The notes beneath the pieces were generated by a model that made no database searches, was not told the origin of the DNA, and worked only from the letters and a program-made list of their open reading frames with translations. DNA of 25,123 nucleotides from Prosthecobacter sp. (GTDB taxonomy: Bacteria > Verrucomicrobiota > Verrucomicrobiia > Verrucomicrobiales > Verrucomicrobiaceae): positions 1 to 25,123 of the forward strand of contig JAOZVT010001189.1 of assembly GCA_025869455.1 (NCBI GenBank). Direction: 5' to 3'. The translations under genes were made by a program, and so were the position numbers. Positions 7,681 through 14,743 of the stretch are shown piece after piece. Each line of letters begins with the position of its first letter. The stretch's first letter is position 1.

Positions 7681-9921
7681 TCAGCCTTTGATCTGGGTGG
7701 AGGCGGTGCCGTCGGTGAGCTTGAAAGGACTCAACTCAATGACCTGGTCGCAAAGCTGGGTCACATCGTGGTCACGCGTGGTTAGCACGACCGTCCATGG
7801 CAGGGATTTGTCCAGAATGGCGGCGGACAGGCTGACAAAAGATTCGGAGTCCAGACTGTCAAACAGCTCGTCAATGAGCAGAAGCCGTGGTCGCTGAACC
7901 AGCGCGCGCGCCAGCAGCAGCCGGGTGCGCTGGTTCCCGGACAGCGGCGCACCGCCGATCTTCAGCCGCAGGTTCAGCCCTTCCGGACGGGCCAGCAGCG
8001 TGCCCAGCAGGCCCACCTTTTCCAGAGCCTCGCGGATCTCATCCATGCCGATGTCCGCCCGGCCCAGGCGCAGGTTTTCCGCCACCGTGGCATCCACAAT
8101 CTCATCGCGGCGCAGAAGCTGCACATGCTCCCGCAAGGCCTCCAGATACGAGCTTCGCAGGTCCAGCCCGTCAATGGAGATGGAACCGCCCGTCGGCGTG
8201 CGCAGACCAAAGAGGATGTCCAGCAGTGAGCTGGCCCCTGCCCCGTGCGGCCCGACGATGGCCACCCGCGCACCGGGCCGGATGGTGAAGGAGCGACCCC
8301 TAAAGAGCGGCGAGTTCTGCACGTATCCGAAGGTGAGGCTGTCGGCCATGACCGAGGCACCCTCCTCCCGCCGGACGGGCTGCTCACCGGATTCGCGCTC
8401 GATCTCCAGGTCAAAAATATGGCCCAGCTTGTCCATGGCGGCCATCACATCATACCAGGCCTCCAGCTTTTTGCCCACCTTGGCCAGCGAGACCACAATG
8501 GCGCTCATGATCAGCTCGCTGGCGACGAGCTGGCCCAGGGTGATCTGCTGGCTGACCACCAGCCAGCCGCCCATGACCAGCAGCGCCGCACCGGACAGCA
8601 CGGAAAGAATGAGGAGGCCAACGATCTGCCGCATCACCACCCGGAAGTGGGCAGCCCGGCGGGTGACGTATTCAGACGCCAGCTGGTTGGAGCGTTCATA
8701 GGCCAGATGATAGCCACCGGGACCTTTGAACAAAAATGGATAGGCCGCGATTTCTTCAAACCAGTTCACCAGATCATACTTGGTGCGGGATTCGGCAATG
8801 CTTGTCTCCACCGCCCCGCGCCCGCACAGCCAGAGCACCAGGATGATGAGAATCAGCAGCACGGCCACAAACAGCAGCAGCAGCGGATGGTACAGCGCCA
8901 GCAACATCATGCCGATGAGGCTGCCGAAGATCAGGTTCACCCCGTCCAGCAGCAGCAGCGCCGTGCTCTTCTGCGCGGTCACCACGTCGAGGAAGCGGTT
9001 CACCAGCTCCGGGGCGTGAACGCCCTCCAGCGATTCCGCCCGCACCCGTGGCAGCCGATAGGCCAGGTCCGCCGCCACCCGCACGAAGATGCGCCGCTGG
9101 ATGATGTCGGAAACGAAATATTGCAGCCCTGTGATCACCGCCTGGAGAGACAGGGCCGACATGAGAGCCAGCCCGACAATGATCAGCGCCTGCAAATAAG
9201 GCTGTGACTGCCCGCCGAAGGCCAGATTGCTCACCACCGCATCCACCGCCATCGGGGCCGCCAGATAAAGAATGCCGGAGAAGACGGAGAAGATCAGCAG
9301 CGTCAGAATGTCCTGCCTCTCCGCCTTCAGCAGACGGAAAAATCGCGTGACCGGGCTGATGTGCAAGTGACCATGCCCGTTGCCATTCCGGTGATGGCCG
9401 TGCCGCTTGCCGCCATGCATCTGGTCATGCCGTGACTGCGCAGCATGCACACTCAGATCATCCGCCGTCCGCTCCGGATGCACGACTCCGGCTTCCACGA
9501 CCTCATTGACACTTCCCAGTCCAAGCCGTGCCGCCAGCCCCTGGCGGGTGATGGTGCGGCGGTCGGTTGGATGATCCTGATCCGCGATGCGGAGGCGGAA
9601 CCAGCCGGCAAAGGTGATGACGATCCAGGTCTGCTCCTTGCCGGACCAGATGACCACTGGCGTATCGTTATGTGCCTGCCAGACCAGCTCTGCCAGCGGC
9701 ATGCGTACCGGAGTGACATGGAGATAGACCTCCGCTGCGGCGCTGACCAGCTGGCTCAGCGGCTCAGCATCTGCACGGGTGGCATTGCGAATGGCGATCT
9801 TGGCCCTTTCGTGATCATACTCAGTGCCAGTAATGGCGCTGAGTTGTGCCAGCGTTGTGGTTGAAAGGGAAGGCTTGGAGGAGTCTGGATGAGGTGTGCC
9901 GGGAGAGGGAATGGATGTCAT
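7681..9921 (-). CDS. ABC exporter (fused permease/ATPase) with degenerate nucleotide-binding site
   Basis: This 746-residue protein has the layout of a type I secretion or peptide exporter. Residues 20-140 resemble an inactive C39-peptidase-like domain, with no cysteine in that stretch. Residues 165-187 are a His/Gly-rich linker with eight histidines. The transmembrane domain spans about 195-490, with about six segments. The nucleotide-binding domain spans about 520-735. Its Walker A reads GPHGAGAS (557-564), so Ala563 replaces the lysine (codon GCC). The Q-loop position is Arg (LLRRDE, 602-607). The signature is LSGNQ (660-664). Walker B LLLIDE keeps Asp684 and Glu685. The H-loop histidine position is Thr715 (LTTRD). 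No second ABC gene is adjacent. Neighbours encode the HlyD adaptor and TolC channel. The family is clear; whether it hydrolyses ATP alone is doubtful. Confidence 0.9.
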   Translation of the reverse strand: MTSIPSPGTPHPDSSKPSLSTTTLAQLSAITGTEYDHERAKIAIRNATRADAEPLSQLVSAAAEVYLHVTPVRMPLAELVWQAHNDTPVVIWSGKEQTWIVITFAGWFRLRIADQDHPTDRRTITRQGLAARLGLGSVNEVVEAGVVHPERTADDLSVHAAQSRHDQMHGGKRHGHHRNGNGHGHLHISPVTRFFRLLKAERQDILTLLIFSVFSGILYLAAPMAVDAVVSNLAFGGQSQPYLQALIIVGLALMSALSLQAVITGLQYFVSDIIQRRIFVRVAADLAYRLPRVRAESLEGVHAPELVNRFLDVVTAQKSTALLLLDGVNLIFGSLIGMMLLALYHPLLLLFVAVLLILIILVLWLCGRGAVETSIAESRTKYDLVNWFEEIAAYPFLFKGPGGYHLAYERSNQLASEYVTRRAAHFRVVMRQIVGLLILSVLSGAALLVMGGWLVVSQQITLGQLVASELIMSAIVVSLAKVGKKLEAWYDVMAAMDKLGHIFDLEIERESGEQPVRREEGASVMADSLTFGYVQNSPLFRGRSFTIRPGARVAIVGPHGAGASSLLDILFGLRTPTGGSISIDGLDLRSSYLEALREHVQLLRRDEIVDATVAENLRLGRADIGMDEIREALEKVGLLGTLLARPEGLNLRLKIGGAPLSGNQRTRLLLARALVQRPRLLLIDELFDSLDSESFVSLSAAILDKSLPWTVVLTTRDHDVTQLCDQVIELSPFKLTDGTASTQIKG

Positions 9922-9933
9922 TCAGAAAAATTT

Positions 9934-9991
9934 CCGGCAAATTTACGGTGGACCGGATGCATCGGATGTCTTTTTTTTCCAAATTTGTCGG
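9934..9991. promoter_or_regulatory. Spaced inverted repeat upstream of the ABC exporter
   Basis: Arms CCGGCAAATTT (9934-9944) and AAATTTGTCGG (9981-9991) match as an inverted repeat at 10 of 11 positions. They enclose 36 bases that include a doubled CGGATG. The element fills most of the 86-bp gap between the cupin stop and the ABC start. It could be a pair of operator half-sites or a structural element. No promoter hexamers or strong ribosome binding site could be assigned with confidence. Confidence 0.35.
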
Positions 9992-10007
9992 GGCGCAGAA
10001 AGCGGCT

Positions 10008-10412
10008 TCATGCACCTGCAGATGGCCGCTCCATGAAGCGGACGGGCTTTTCATAAATGGCCAGGACGATGCAGCCGGCCTCGCTAACGACGCTGTGGTA
10101 GGTGCCCGGCGGATGGATGCGCAGGGTGCCGGCATTGATGATGCCGTTCTGGTCGCGCTGGCTGCCGGCCAGGACAAGGATGTGCTCCCAGCCCTCGTGA
10201 AGGTGCATGGGCACGCGGGCCTCCTTGCGGAAGCGGATGAGGGCGGCGGTTGGCCCCGTCAGGCCATCGCCATAGAACCGATAGATGTCCACGCCATCAC
10301 GAAAGTAACTCCAGGGAATGTCATCCTCCTTTTGAAGGATGTTGAAGATGTCCTTCAGCTCAAAATGAGGGAAACTGAAGCCGGGGGATGAGGGAGGATT
10401 GTCGGAATTCAC
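10008..10412 (-). CDS. Cupin-domain protein, ChrR-like
   Basis: This is a 134-residue single-domain cupin. The metal-binding set is visible: His70 and His72 in MHLHEGWEHILVLAGS, Glu76, and His106 in PPGTYHSVV. The order and the following VLAGSQRDQNG and GTLRIHPPGT turns match the ChrR C-terminal cupin family, whose founding member is the zinc anti-sigma factor of the singlet-oxygen response. This protein lacks the N-terminal sigma-binding part, so a sensing, metal-binding or enzymatic role is equally possible. The start is GTG at 10412; no ATG is available before residue 69. It is the first gene of the GC-rich exporter unit and lies 86 bp upstream of the ABC gene on the same strand. Confidence 0.82.
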   Translation of the reverse strand: MNSDNPPSSPGFSFPHFELKDIFNILQKEDDIPWSYFRDGVDIYRFYGDGLTGPTAALIRFRKEARVPMHLHEGWEHILVLAGSQRDQNGIINAGTLRIHPPGTYHSVVSEAGCIVLAIYEKPVRFMERPSAGA

Positions 10413-10484
10413 AACAAGGCTGCATCATAAGGATGCCAGGGCACATGGCGAGTGGAAGTTCTGGGCGGATGTTTGTAATGAATG

Positions 10485-11165
10485 TTAGGCCTGGATGGCC
10501 TGGATGAAAGCGGTGGAATCACTCACGGCACCAAAGACACCACCCTGCATTTTGATCATCTTTAAAGCCGCAAGATAGTTTCCATAGTCCGTGGCCCCTG
10601 TGCAGTCAGATAACATCAGACATTCAAACCCACGGTCATTGGCCTCACGCATGGTGGTATGCACACACACATCTGTCGTGATTCCCGCTAACACAATGTT
10701 TTGAATCCCCTTTTGTCTCAGTAGCATGTCCAGATCCGTGCCGTAAAAAGAGCCTTTACCGGGTTTATCAATGATCGCTTCTCCAGGCAAAGGATAGAGT
10801 TCGGGGATGATGTCCCACCCTGGCTCACCACGTGTCAGAATTCTACCACAAGGTCCTACATCACCAATGCCAGCACCGATGCGTTGGCTGCGCCACTTTT
10901 TGTTAGCTGGGAGGTCCGAAAGGTCCGGGCGGTGACCTTCACGGGTGTGCATGATGTGGTAGCCTTTGGCACGTGCTGCCTCAAAGACTTGTTTGATTGG
11001 CTCAATAGGGGCGCGAGTTAGGCTCAGATCGTAGCCCATCTTGTCCACATAGCCGCCAGGGCCGCAAAAATCGGTTTGCATGTCAATGACCAGGAATGCG
11101 GTATTCTCAGGTCGGAGGTCGCCATTGTAGGGCCAGGGATAAGGATCAGCATCAACGTAGGGCAT
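10485..11165 (-). CDS. Isochorismatase-family amidohydrolase, RutB/biuret-hydrolase-like (copy 2)
   Basis: This is a 226-residue cysteine hydrolase. The triad typical of the isochorismatase-like hydrolases is present: Asp28 in VIDMQTDF, Lys134 in IDKPGKGSF and Cys167 in TTDVCVHTT. The GGYVDKMGYD segment and the overall length resemble RutB (ureidoacrylate amidohydrolase) and biuret amidohydrolase. Such enzymes cut small amides and carbamoyl compounds, releasing ammonia or carbamate. It is paralogous to the gene at 13030-13707, sharing HTREGHRPDL, DIIPELYPLPGE, DKPGKG and REANDRG. It is the last gene of the porin-hydrolase-permease-hydrolase set, 115 bp after the permease, with a hairpin in the gap. 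The exact substrate cannot be assigned from sequence. It is probably cytoplasmic, as no signal peptide is seen. Confidence 0.9.
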   Translation of the reverse strand: MPYVDADPYPWPYNGDLRPENTAFLVIDMQTDFCGPGGYVDKMGYDLSLTRAPIEPIKQVFEAARAKGYHIMHTREGHRPDLSDLPANKKWRSQRIGAGIGDVGPCGRILTRGEPGWDIIPELYPLPGEAIIDKPGKGSFYGTDLDMLLRQKGIQNIVLAGITTDVCVHTTMREANDRGFECLMLSDCTGATDYGNYLAALKMIKMQGGVFGAVSDSTAFIQAIQA

Positions 11166-11210
11166 AAGAACAGATGTCTAAATTTTTATAAGCAAAGAGT
11201 GAACCAAGTT

Positions 11211-11248
11211 CGGGTGGCTCTGCAGTTCACCAGCTGCAAAACCACCCG
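11211..11248 (-). other. Intercistronic hairpin between permease and hydrolase
   Basis: The gap holds a two-part stem. CGGGTGG (11211-11217) pairs with CCACCCG (11242-11248), a 3x3 internal loop follows, then TGCAG (11221-11225) pairs with CTGCA (11234-11238) around an 8-base loop. In the transcript it begins about 32 nt after the permease stop and ends about 45 nt before the hydrolase start. There is no U-run immediately after it, so it looks more like an mRNA-stabilising or partial-termination element than a full terminator. Confidence 0.55.
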
Positions 11249-11280
11249 ACATTTTCATCAACACCAATCGAAGAAAAAAT

Positions 11281-12876
11281 TTACTTGGCTGGAGAAGGAA
11301 GATGACCGTGCAACTCTTCCTCTTCTTCAGCGGGCTTTGGTGCCACCACGGCAAACTTGGCGCAGCCTACCAAGACTAGAGCCACCAAGACATAGCTGGA
11401 GGCCATGACGGGCGATTCGCCGATGCCAATTTTTTCACCATGCATCAAGCCAAAGAAAGTCAGGAGTGCCCCAGCGAAGGCAAAGGCAGCACCGATGGCG
11501 AATTTACGGTCAATGACAAAGACAGCTATGGCTGGGAGAATAACCCCACTAAGAATGGCCCCGCCTCCGAGAACTTCCAGCCCATGGTAAAGTACGCCCA
11601 CTTGGCCTAAATTTTCGAATCCGACCGTTGCAGCGTTAGTTCCAGCGGCCCCCAGAGAGTTGTCGATCAGCAGTTTACCCCAAGCCGCCAAATGCGGTGT
11701 CAGAGCTAGAATGATAGCAGGTGCATGGCTCTTGGGTGTTTCCTGGAAAGCCTGGGCACCAATCAACATGCCGATGTATAACAAAATGGGTGAAATAGCG
11801 ACAATAGGAATCAAAGATGACATGAGTGAGATGATTCCGAACGTGCAGAAGAGAATCACCACCACCCCTGTAGCAGCGGAGTAACCAATGCGGCCGCCCA
11901 TGGATTTCCAACCTGGATGACCAATGTAAACGGCATTGATGAATGGGTTCCCCAAGCAGCAGCCGATCAAGCTAACCACACCATCTGCTGTCAGAACCCG
12001 TGTAGTGGGGAAGTCATCACCAGCCACCGAAGCGCTTTCCACATTGTCCAAAGCTTCCACCAAATCATAGATCCCGAAGGGAATGGCCGTCACCAAAATG
12101 ACTCCAAGGAACTCAAAGCCAGAGAAGATGTGACTTAACGCTGGCAGTGGAATAGAAAAGCCAAAATTGGCAAAGGAGCCCGTGAGCTTTTCCAGAGTCA
12201 TCCCGCCATAGTTCAGCCCAAAAAGATTCGATCCCCAAGCGATGGCACTCCCCACCGCGATTGCCACCAAGCCCGCAGGAATACCTTTGTAATAACGAAC
12301 GCCGCCAAACCAACTGAGCAGAATGATGGCAAAGCAAACCACGCCAATCACAGGAGTGGTGAACATTTCCAAAGCAGGACGCATGGAAATGAAACTGATG
12401 GAGACACCAGCCAACGTGCCTAACAAAGCAGCACGAGGAGTGATTTTACGAATGATCGGAGCAATGAAGCCACCAATCATCAAAACAAAGCTTTGAATAA
12501 AAACCCATGTCAGACCTGCTTCCCAACCTTTGATTGGGTCACCTGTTTTTAGGGAGATTGGCAGCATGATGACAAAAACGACCACGAACATGTGAGGTAC
12601 ACTGATGCCGGAAGGCAAGGCGCAGACATCTGTTCGTCCAGTTTTCTTAGCTAACTGATAAGCCAGCCAAGCATAGTAAAGCGTACTCATGCACAGCATC
12701 AAACCAGTGGCCGGGAGGATGCGCCCAAAGACAATTTCGTCAGGCATTTTGAGCACAAAGCGCAGGAGCGCCGTGAGGGTCAATAAATTGACAAGGATAT
12801 TGGTTCCGAAGCCAAAGAAGGCATTCCAGTCCCCAGGTGTCCAGATTTTCGGTTTGGTATCAGCAGAGGCAGTCAT
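11281..12876 (-). CDS. NCS2-type (xanthine/uracil family) permease
   Basis: This is a 531-residue polytopic membrane protein with about 12-14 hydrophobic segments and a charged C-terminal tail (AEEEEELHGH). The N-terminal WTPGDWNAFFGFGTNILVNL, the internal PRAALLGTLAGVSISFISMRP and the later AIPFGIYDLVEALDNVESA segments fit the nucleobase/ascorbate transporter (NCS2) fold, closest in feel to the AzgA-like branch. It probably imports a small heterocycle or ureide in symport with protons or sodium. It sits between two paralogous amidohydrolases on the same strand, so the likely substrate is the compound they cut, or its precursor. The start at 12876 has no visible Shine-Dalgarno. A palindromic repeat lies in the 153-bp gap upstream. 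Confidence 0.87.
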   Translation of the reverse strand: MTASADTKPKIWTPGDWNAFFGFGTNILVNLLTLTALLRFVLKMPDEIVFGRILPATGLMLCMSTLYYAWLAYQLAKKTGRTDVCALPSGISVPHMFVVVFVIMLPISLKTGDPIKGWEAGLTWVFIQSFVLMIGGFIAPIIRKITPRAALLGTLAGVSISFISMRPALEMFTTPVIGVVCFAIILLSWFGGVRYYKGIPAGLVAIAVGSAIAWGSNLFGLNYGGMTLEKLTGSFANFGFSIPLPALSHIFSGFEFLGVILVTAIPFGIYDLVEALDNVESASVAGDDFPTTRVLTADGVVSLIGCCLGNPFINAVYIGHPGWKSMGGRIGYSAATGVVVILFCTFGIISLMSSLIPIVAISPILLYIGMLIGAQAFQETPKSHAPAIILALTPHLAAWGKLLIDNSLGAAGTNAATVGFENLGQVGVLYHGLEVLGGGAILSGVILPAIAVFVIDRKFAIGAAFAFAGALLTFFGLMHGEKIGIGESPVMASSYVLVALVLVGCAKFAVVAPKPAEEEEELHGHLPSPAK

Positions 12877-12942
12877 AGCGGGATAGACGTTGAGTTTTCA
12901 TGAAACGTTGTTGAGGGGACTTTCGAAAACTCGTTTTATGGA

Positions 12943-12985
12943 GAACAGCTGTCTTGGCTGTTCAGACACAGGCAGGATGCCTGTG
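12943..12985. repeat. Double-hairpin dispersed repeat of the TGRMPV type
   Basis: There are two adjacent perfect inverted repeats. GAACAGC (12943-12949) pairs with GCTGTTC (12957-12963) over a 7-base spacer. CACAGGCA (12967-12974) pairs with TGCCTGTG (12978-12985) over GGA. The second arm would translate as TGRMPV or HRQDAC, strings often seen in spurious ORFs annotated in Verrucomicrobiota and Planctomycetota genomes, which implies a high-copy intergenic element. It is the only copy in this window. It lies between hydrolase copy 1 and the permease, and may affect their relative expression. Confidence 0.7.
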
Positions 12986-13029
12986 CCCCATGCTGGAGTT
13001 TCCGGGAAGCCCTTTGAGTGCATTTACAG

Positions 13030-13707
13030 TTAGGCCAAAGCAGGAATGATCTTGGTGGAATCAGAGACCCAGCCAAAGATGCCGCCTTGAGCCTTGATCA
13101 TTTGCAGCCCCATCTCTTGAAAGACGGGGAAATAAGAGGCCACACAGTCCGCAGGCACGAGGCATTCATAACCACGGTCATTGGCTTCACGAACTGTGGT
13201 ATTGACGCAGACCTCCGTAGTAACACCCGTGACCACCAGTTGAGTGATCCCGAGGTTTTGTAAAATTGCGTGTAGATCTGTGGCAAAAAAAGCGCCCTTG
13301 CCCGGTTTATCGATCACCGGTTCACCGGGCAAAGGATAGAGTTCAGGAATAATATCATGCCCGACTTCCCCACGAATCAGGATACGACCCATAGGACCTG
13401 TATCACCGATCGTTTTGGCACCGTGACCACGCACCTTTTTAGCAGGAGGCAGATCCGCTAGGTCTGGGCGATGGCCTTCACGAGTGTGCAGGACCTGAAG
13501 TCCCGCAGTGCGCCAGGCTTTAAGCAGTTGTTTGTTAGGCTCAATGGCCCGCCTCAGTTGAGAAACATCATTTCCCAGCATTTCCCCGAACCCTCCCGGC
13601 TCCAAAAAGTCCCGCTGCATATCGATGATGAGCAAGGCGCACTTGGCAGGGATAAGTTCAAAGGTGTAAGGTTCAGCTTCGATGCTAAGGGGGGCATTCA
13701 TATCCAT
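13030..13707 (-). CDS. Isochorismatase-family amidohydrolase, RutB/biuret-hydrolase-like (copy 1)
   Basis: This is a 225-residue cysteine hydrolase with the triad Asp29 (IIDMQRDF), Lys134 (IDKPGKGAF) and Cys167 (TTEVCVNTT), the set used by nicotinamidases, RutB and biuret hydrolase. It keeps the same substrate-pocket landmarks as copy 2 (HTREGHRPDL, DIIPELYPLPGE, REANDRGYEC), but differs in the stretch after GGF and in the C-terminal third (VASYFPVFQEMG versus TGATDYGNYLAA). The pair may therefore act on different or successive amides. Two in-frame ATGs (13707 and 13701) are possible starts. The gene follows the porin by 50 bp, so it is likely in the same transcript, and precedes the permease. 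Cytoplasmic location is inferred from the lack of a signal peptide. Confidence 0.9.
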   Translation of the reverse strand: MDMNAPLSIEAEPYTFELIPAKCALLIIDMQRDFLEPGGFGEMLGNDVSQLRRAIEPNKQLLKAWRTAGLQVLHTREGHRPDLADLPPAKKVRGHGAKTIGDTGPMGRILIRGEVGHDIIPELYPLPGEPVIDKPGKGAFFATDLHAILQNLGITQLVVTGVTTEVCVNTTVREANDRGYECLVPADCVASYFPVFQEMGLQMIKAQGGIFGWVSDSTKIIPALA

Positions 13708-13757
13708 GATGGTTCGCTTTTGAGGAGGTCGAATTGAGCGCGATTAACGTGCCTAGT

Positions 13758-14705
13758 TTAGAAGAAGATGGAGACGCCACCGTGAAACTGGACGAGATCC
13801 CGCTTCCGGTTGCCGTCTGCGCCTAACACTTGGTTCCCATCCAAGAGACCTGGGTTATCCAGGTGATAATACTTCACGCCTGCATAGAGGGACCAGAAGC
13901 CCATGCTCTTTGGCACAAAGTTCAGAGGGATGCTGGCTTTCAGCCCTGTGCCGATAACGGCAGCGCCGGAGCCACCACCCGATCCATCAAACTGCTGATA
14001 GAAGTCATTGCCCACGATGTTGACGAAGGTCGGCATTTCAAATTTCACCTTCTTCAGATCAATCGTCGGTGTCATCCCGACGGTGAAGTAATAACTCTCA
14101 CTGGAGGTGGCGGAATTGAACGTCACCGTGGATTTGTTTTTCAGCTCTTTCCAATAGGCCACATAGGGATTCACTGAGAAGACCGAATTTCCGGTAAAGG
14201 CACCGTCATTGAAAGACAATTTAAGCTCCAAATGCTGAGAGGTCGGGTAAGACGACGTCATGCTTTCAAAAGCCGTGTACGTCGTGTCGAACTGCCAGTA
14301 TTTGGCAAACTTCACAGTGATCCCGGCAATCGGGTCAAACTCATTCCAGTTTCCTTCATCCGCACCGGACTCACGTGTGTGAAAGGAACTCCACACACCA
14401 GTGGTCAAAGACACGTCATTGATGAAACCATCTGGATTGTTATACAGATCCCAAAAGACCAAGAACAATGGCTGAAAGACCAAGCCTTGGTTTTCCACAT
14501 TCAGACCACGAGGTGTGATGTAGTGGTCTGAGAAATCCAGCTTCAGAAGTGCGTGCACCCACTGATTCGGCGGGGCGGGCTCAATGACGGGAGTCTTTCC
14601 ACTAGGCGCGCCAGCGTGAAGGGGCGCGGAGGTGAGAGCCAAACAGGCGCTCAGTGTCATGAGCGCTAGCTTGCCTGATAGGCATTTAGAGGAGGATGTT
14701 TTCAT
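13758..14705 (-). CDS. Outer membrane beta-barrel protein, porin-like
   Basis: This is a 315-residue secreted protein. From the ATG at 14705 it begins with a textbook signal peptide (MKTSSSK, hydrophobic core, cleavage near LHA, residue 31). The mature part alternates aromatic and polar residues in beta-strand rhythm (for example YWQFDTTYTAFES, VNPYVAYWKEL, GFWSLYAGVKYYHL) and ends in Phe (GGVSIFF), as expected for BAM-assembled barrels. The YITPRGLNVENQGLVFQP stretch near the N-terminus is reminiscent of TorF-type putative porins. A longer frame starting at 14864 is rejected because it runs through the likely promoter. It is first in the operon with two amidohydrolases and the NCS2 permease, so it may provide outer-membrane entry for their substrate. 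Confidence 0.8.
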   Translation of the reverse strand: MKTSSSKCLSGKLALMTLSACLALTSAPLHAGAPSGKTPVIEPAPPNQWVHALLKLDFSDHYITPRGLNVENQGLVFQPLFLVFWDLYNNPDGFINDVSLTTGVWSSFHTRESGADEGNWNEFDPIAGITVKFAKYWQFDTTYTAFESMTSSYPTSQHLELKLSFNDGAFTGNSVFSVNPYVAYWKELKNKSTVTFNSATSSESYYFTVGMTPTIDLKKVKFEMPTFVNIVGNDFYQQFDGSGGGSGAAVIGTGLKASIPLNFVPKSMGFWSLYAGVKYYHLDNPGLLDGNQVLGADGNRKRDLVQFHGGVSIFF

Positions 14706-14743
14706 GGGAGTAATGATGCTTCTATGAAGCAATGACTCCCTAT

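Noticed and set aside
10413..10484. A TGGCAT...TGC pattern upstream of the cupin gene, resembling a sigma-54 promoter
   Set aside because: GG and GC are separated by 12 bases instead of the required 10.
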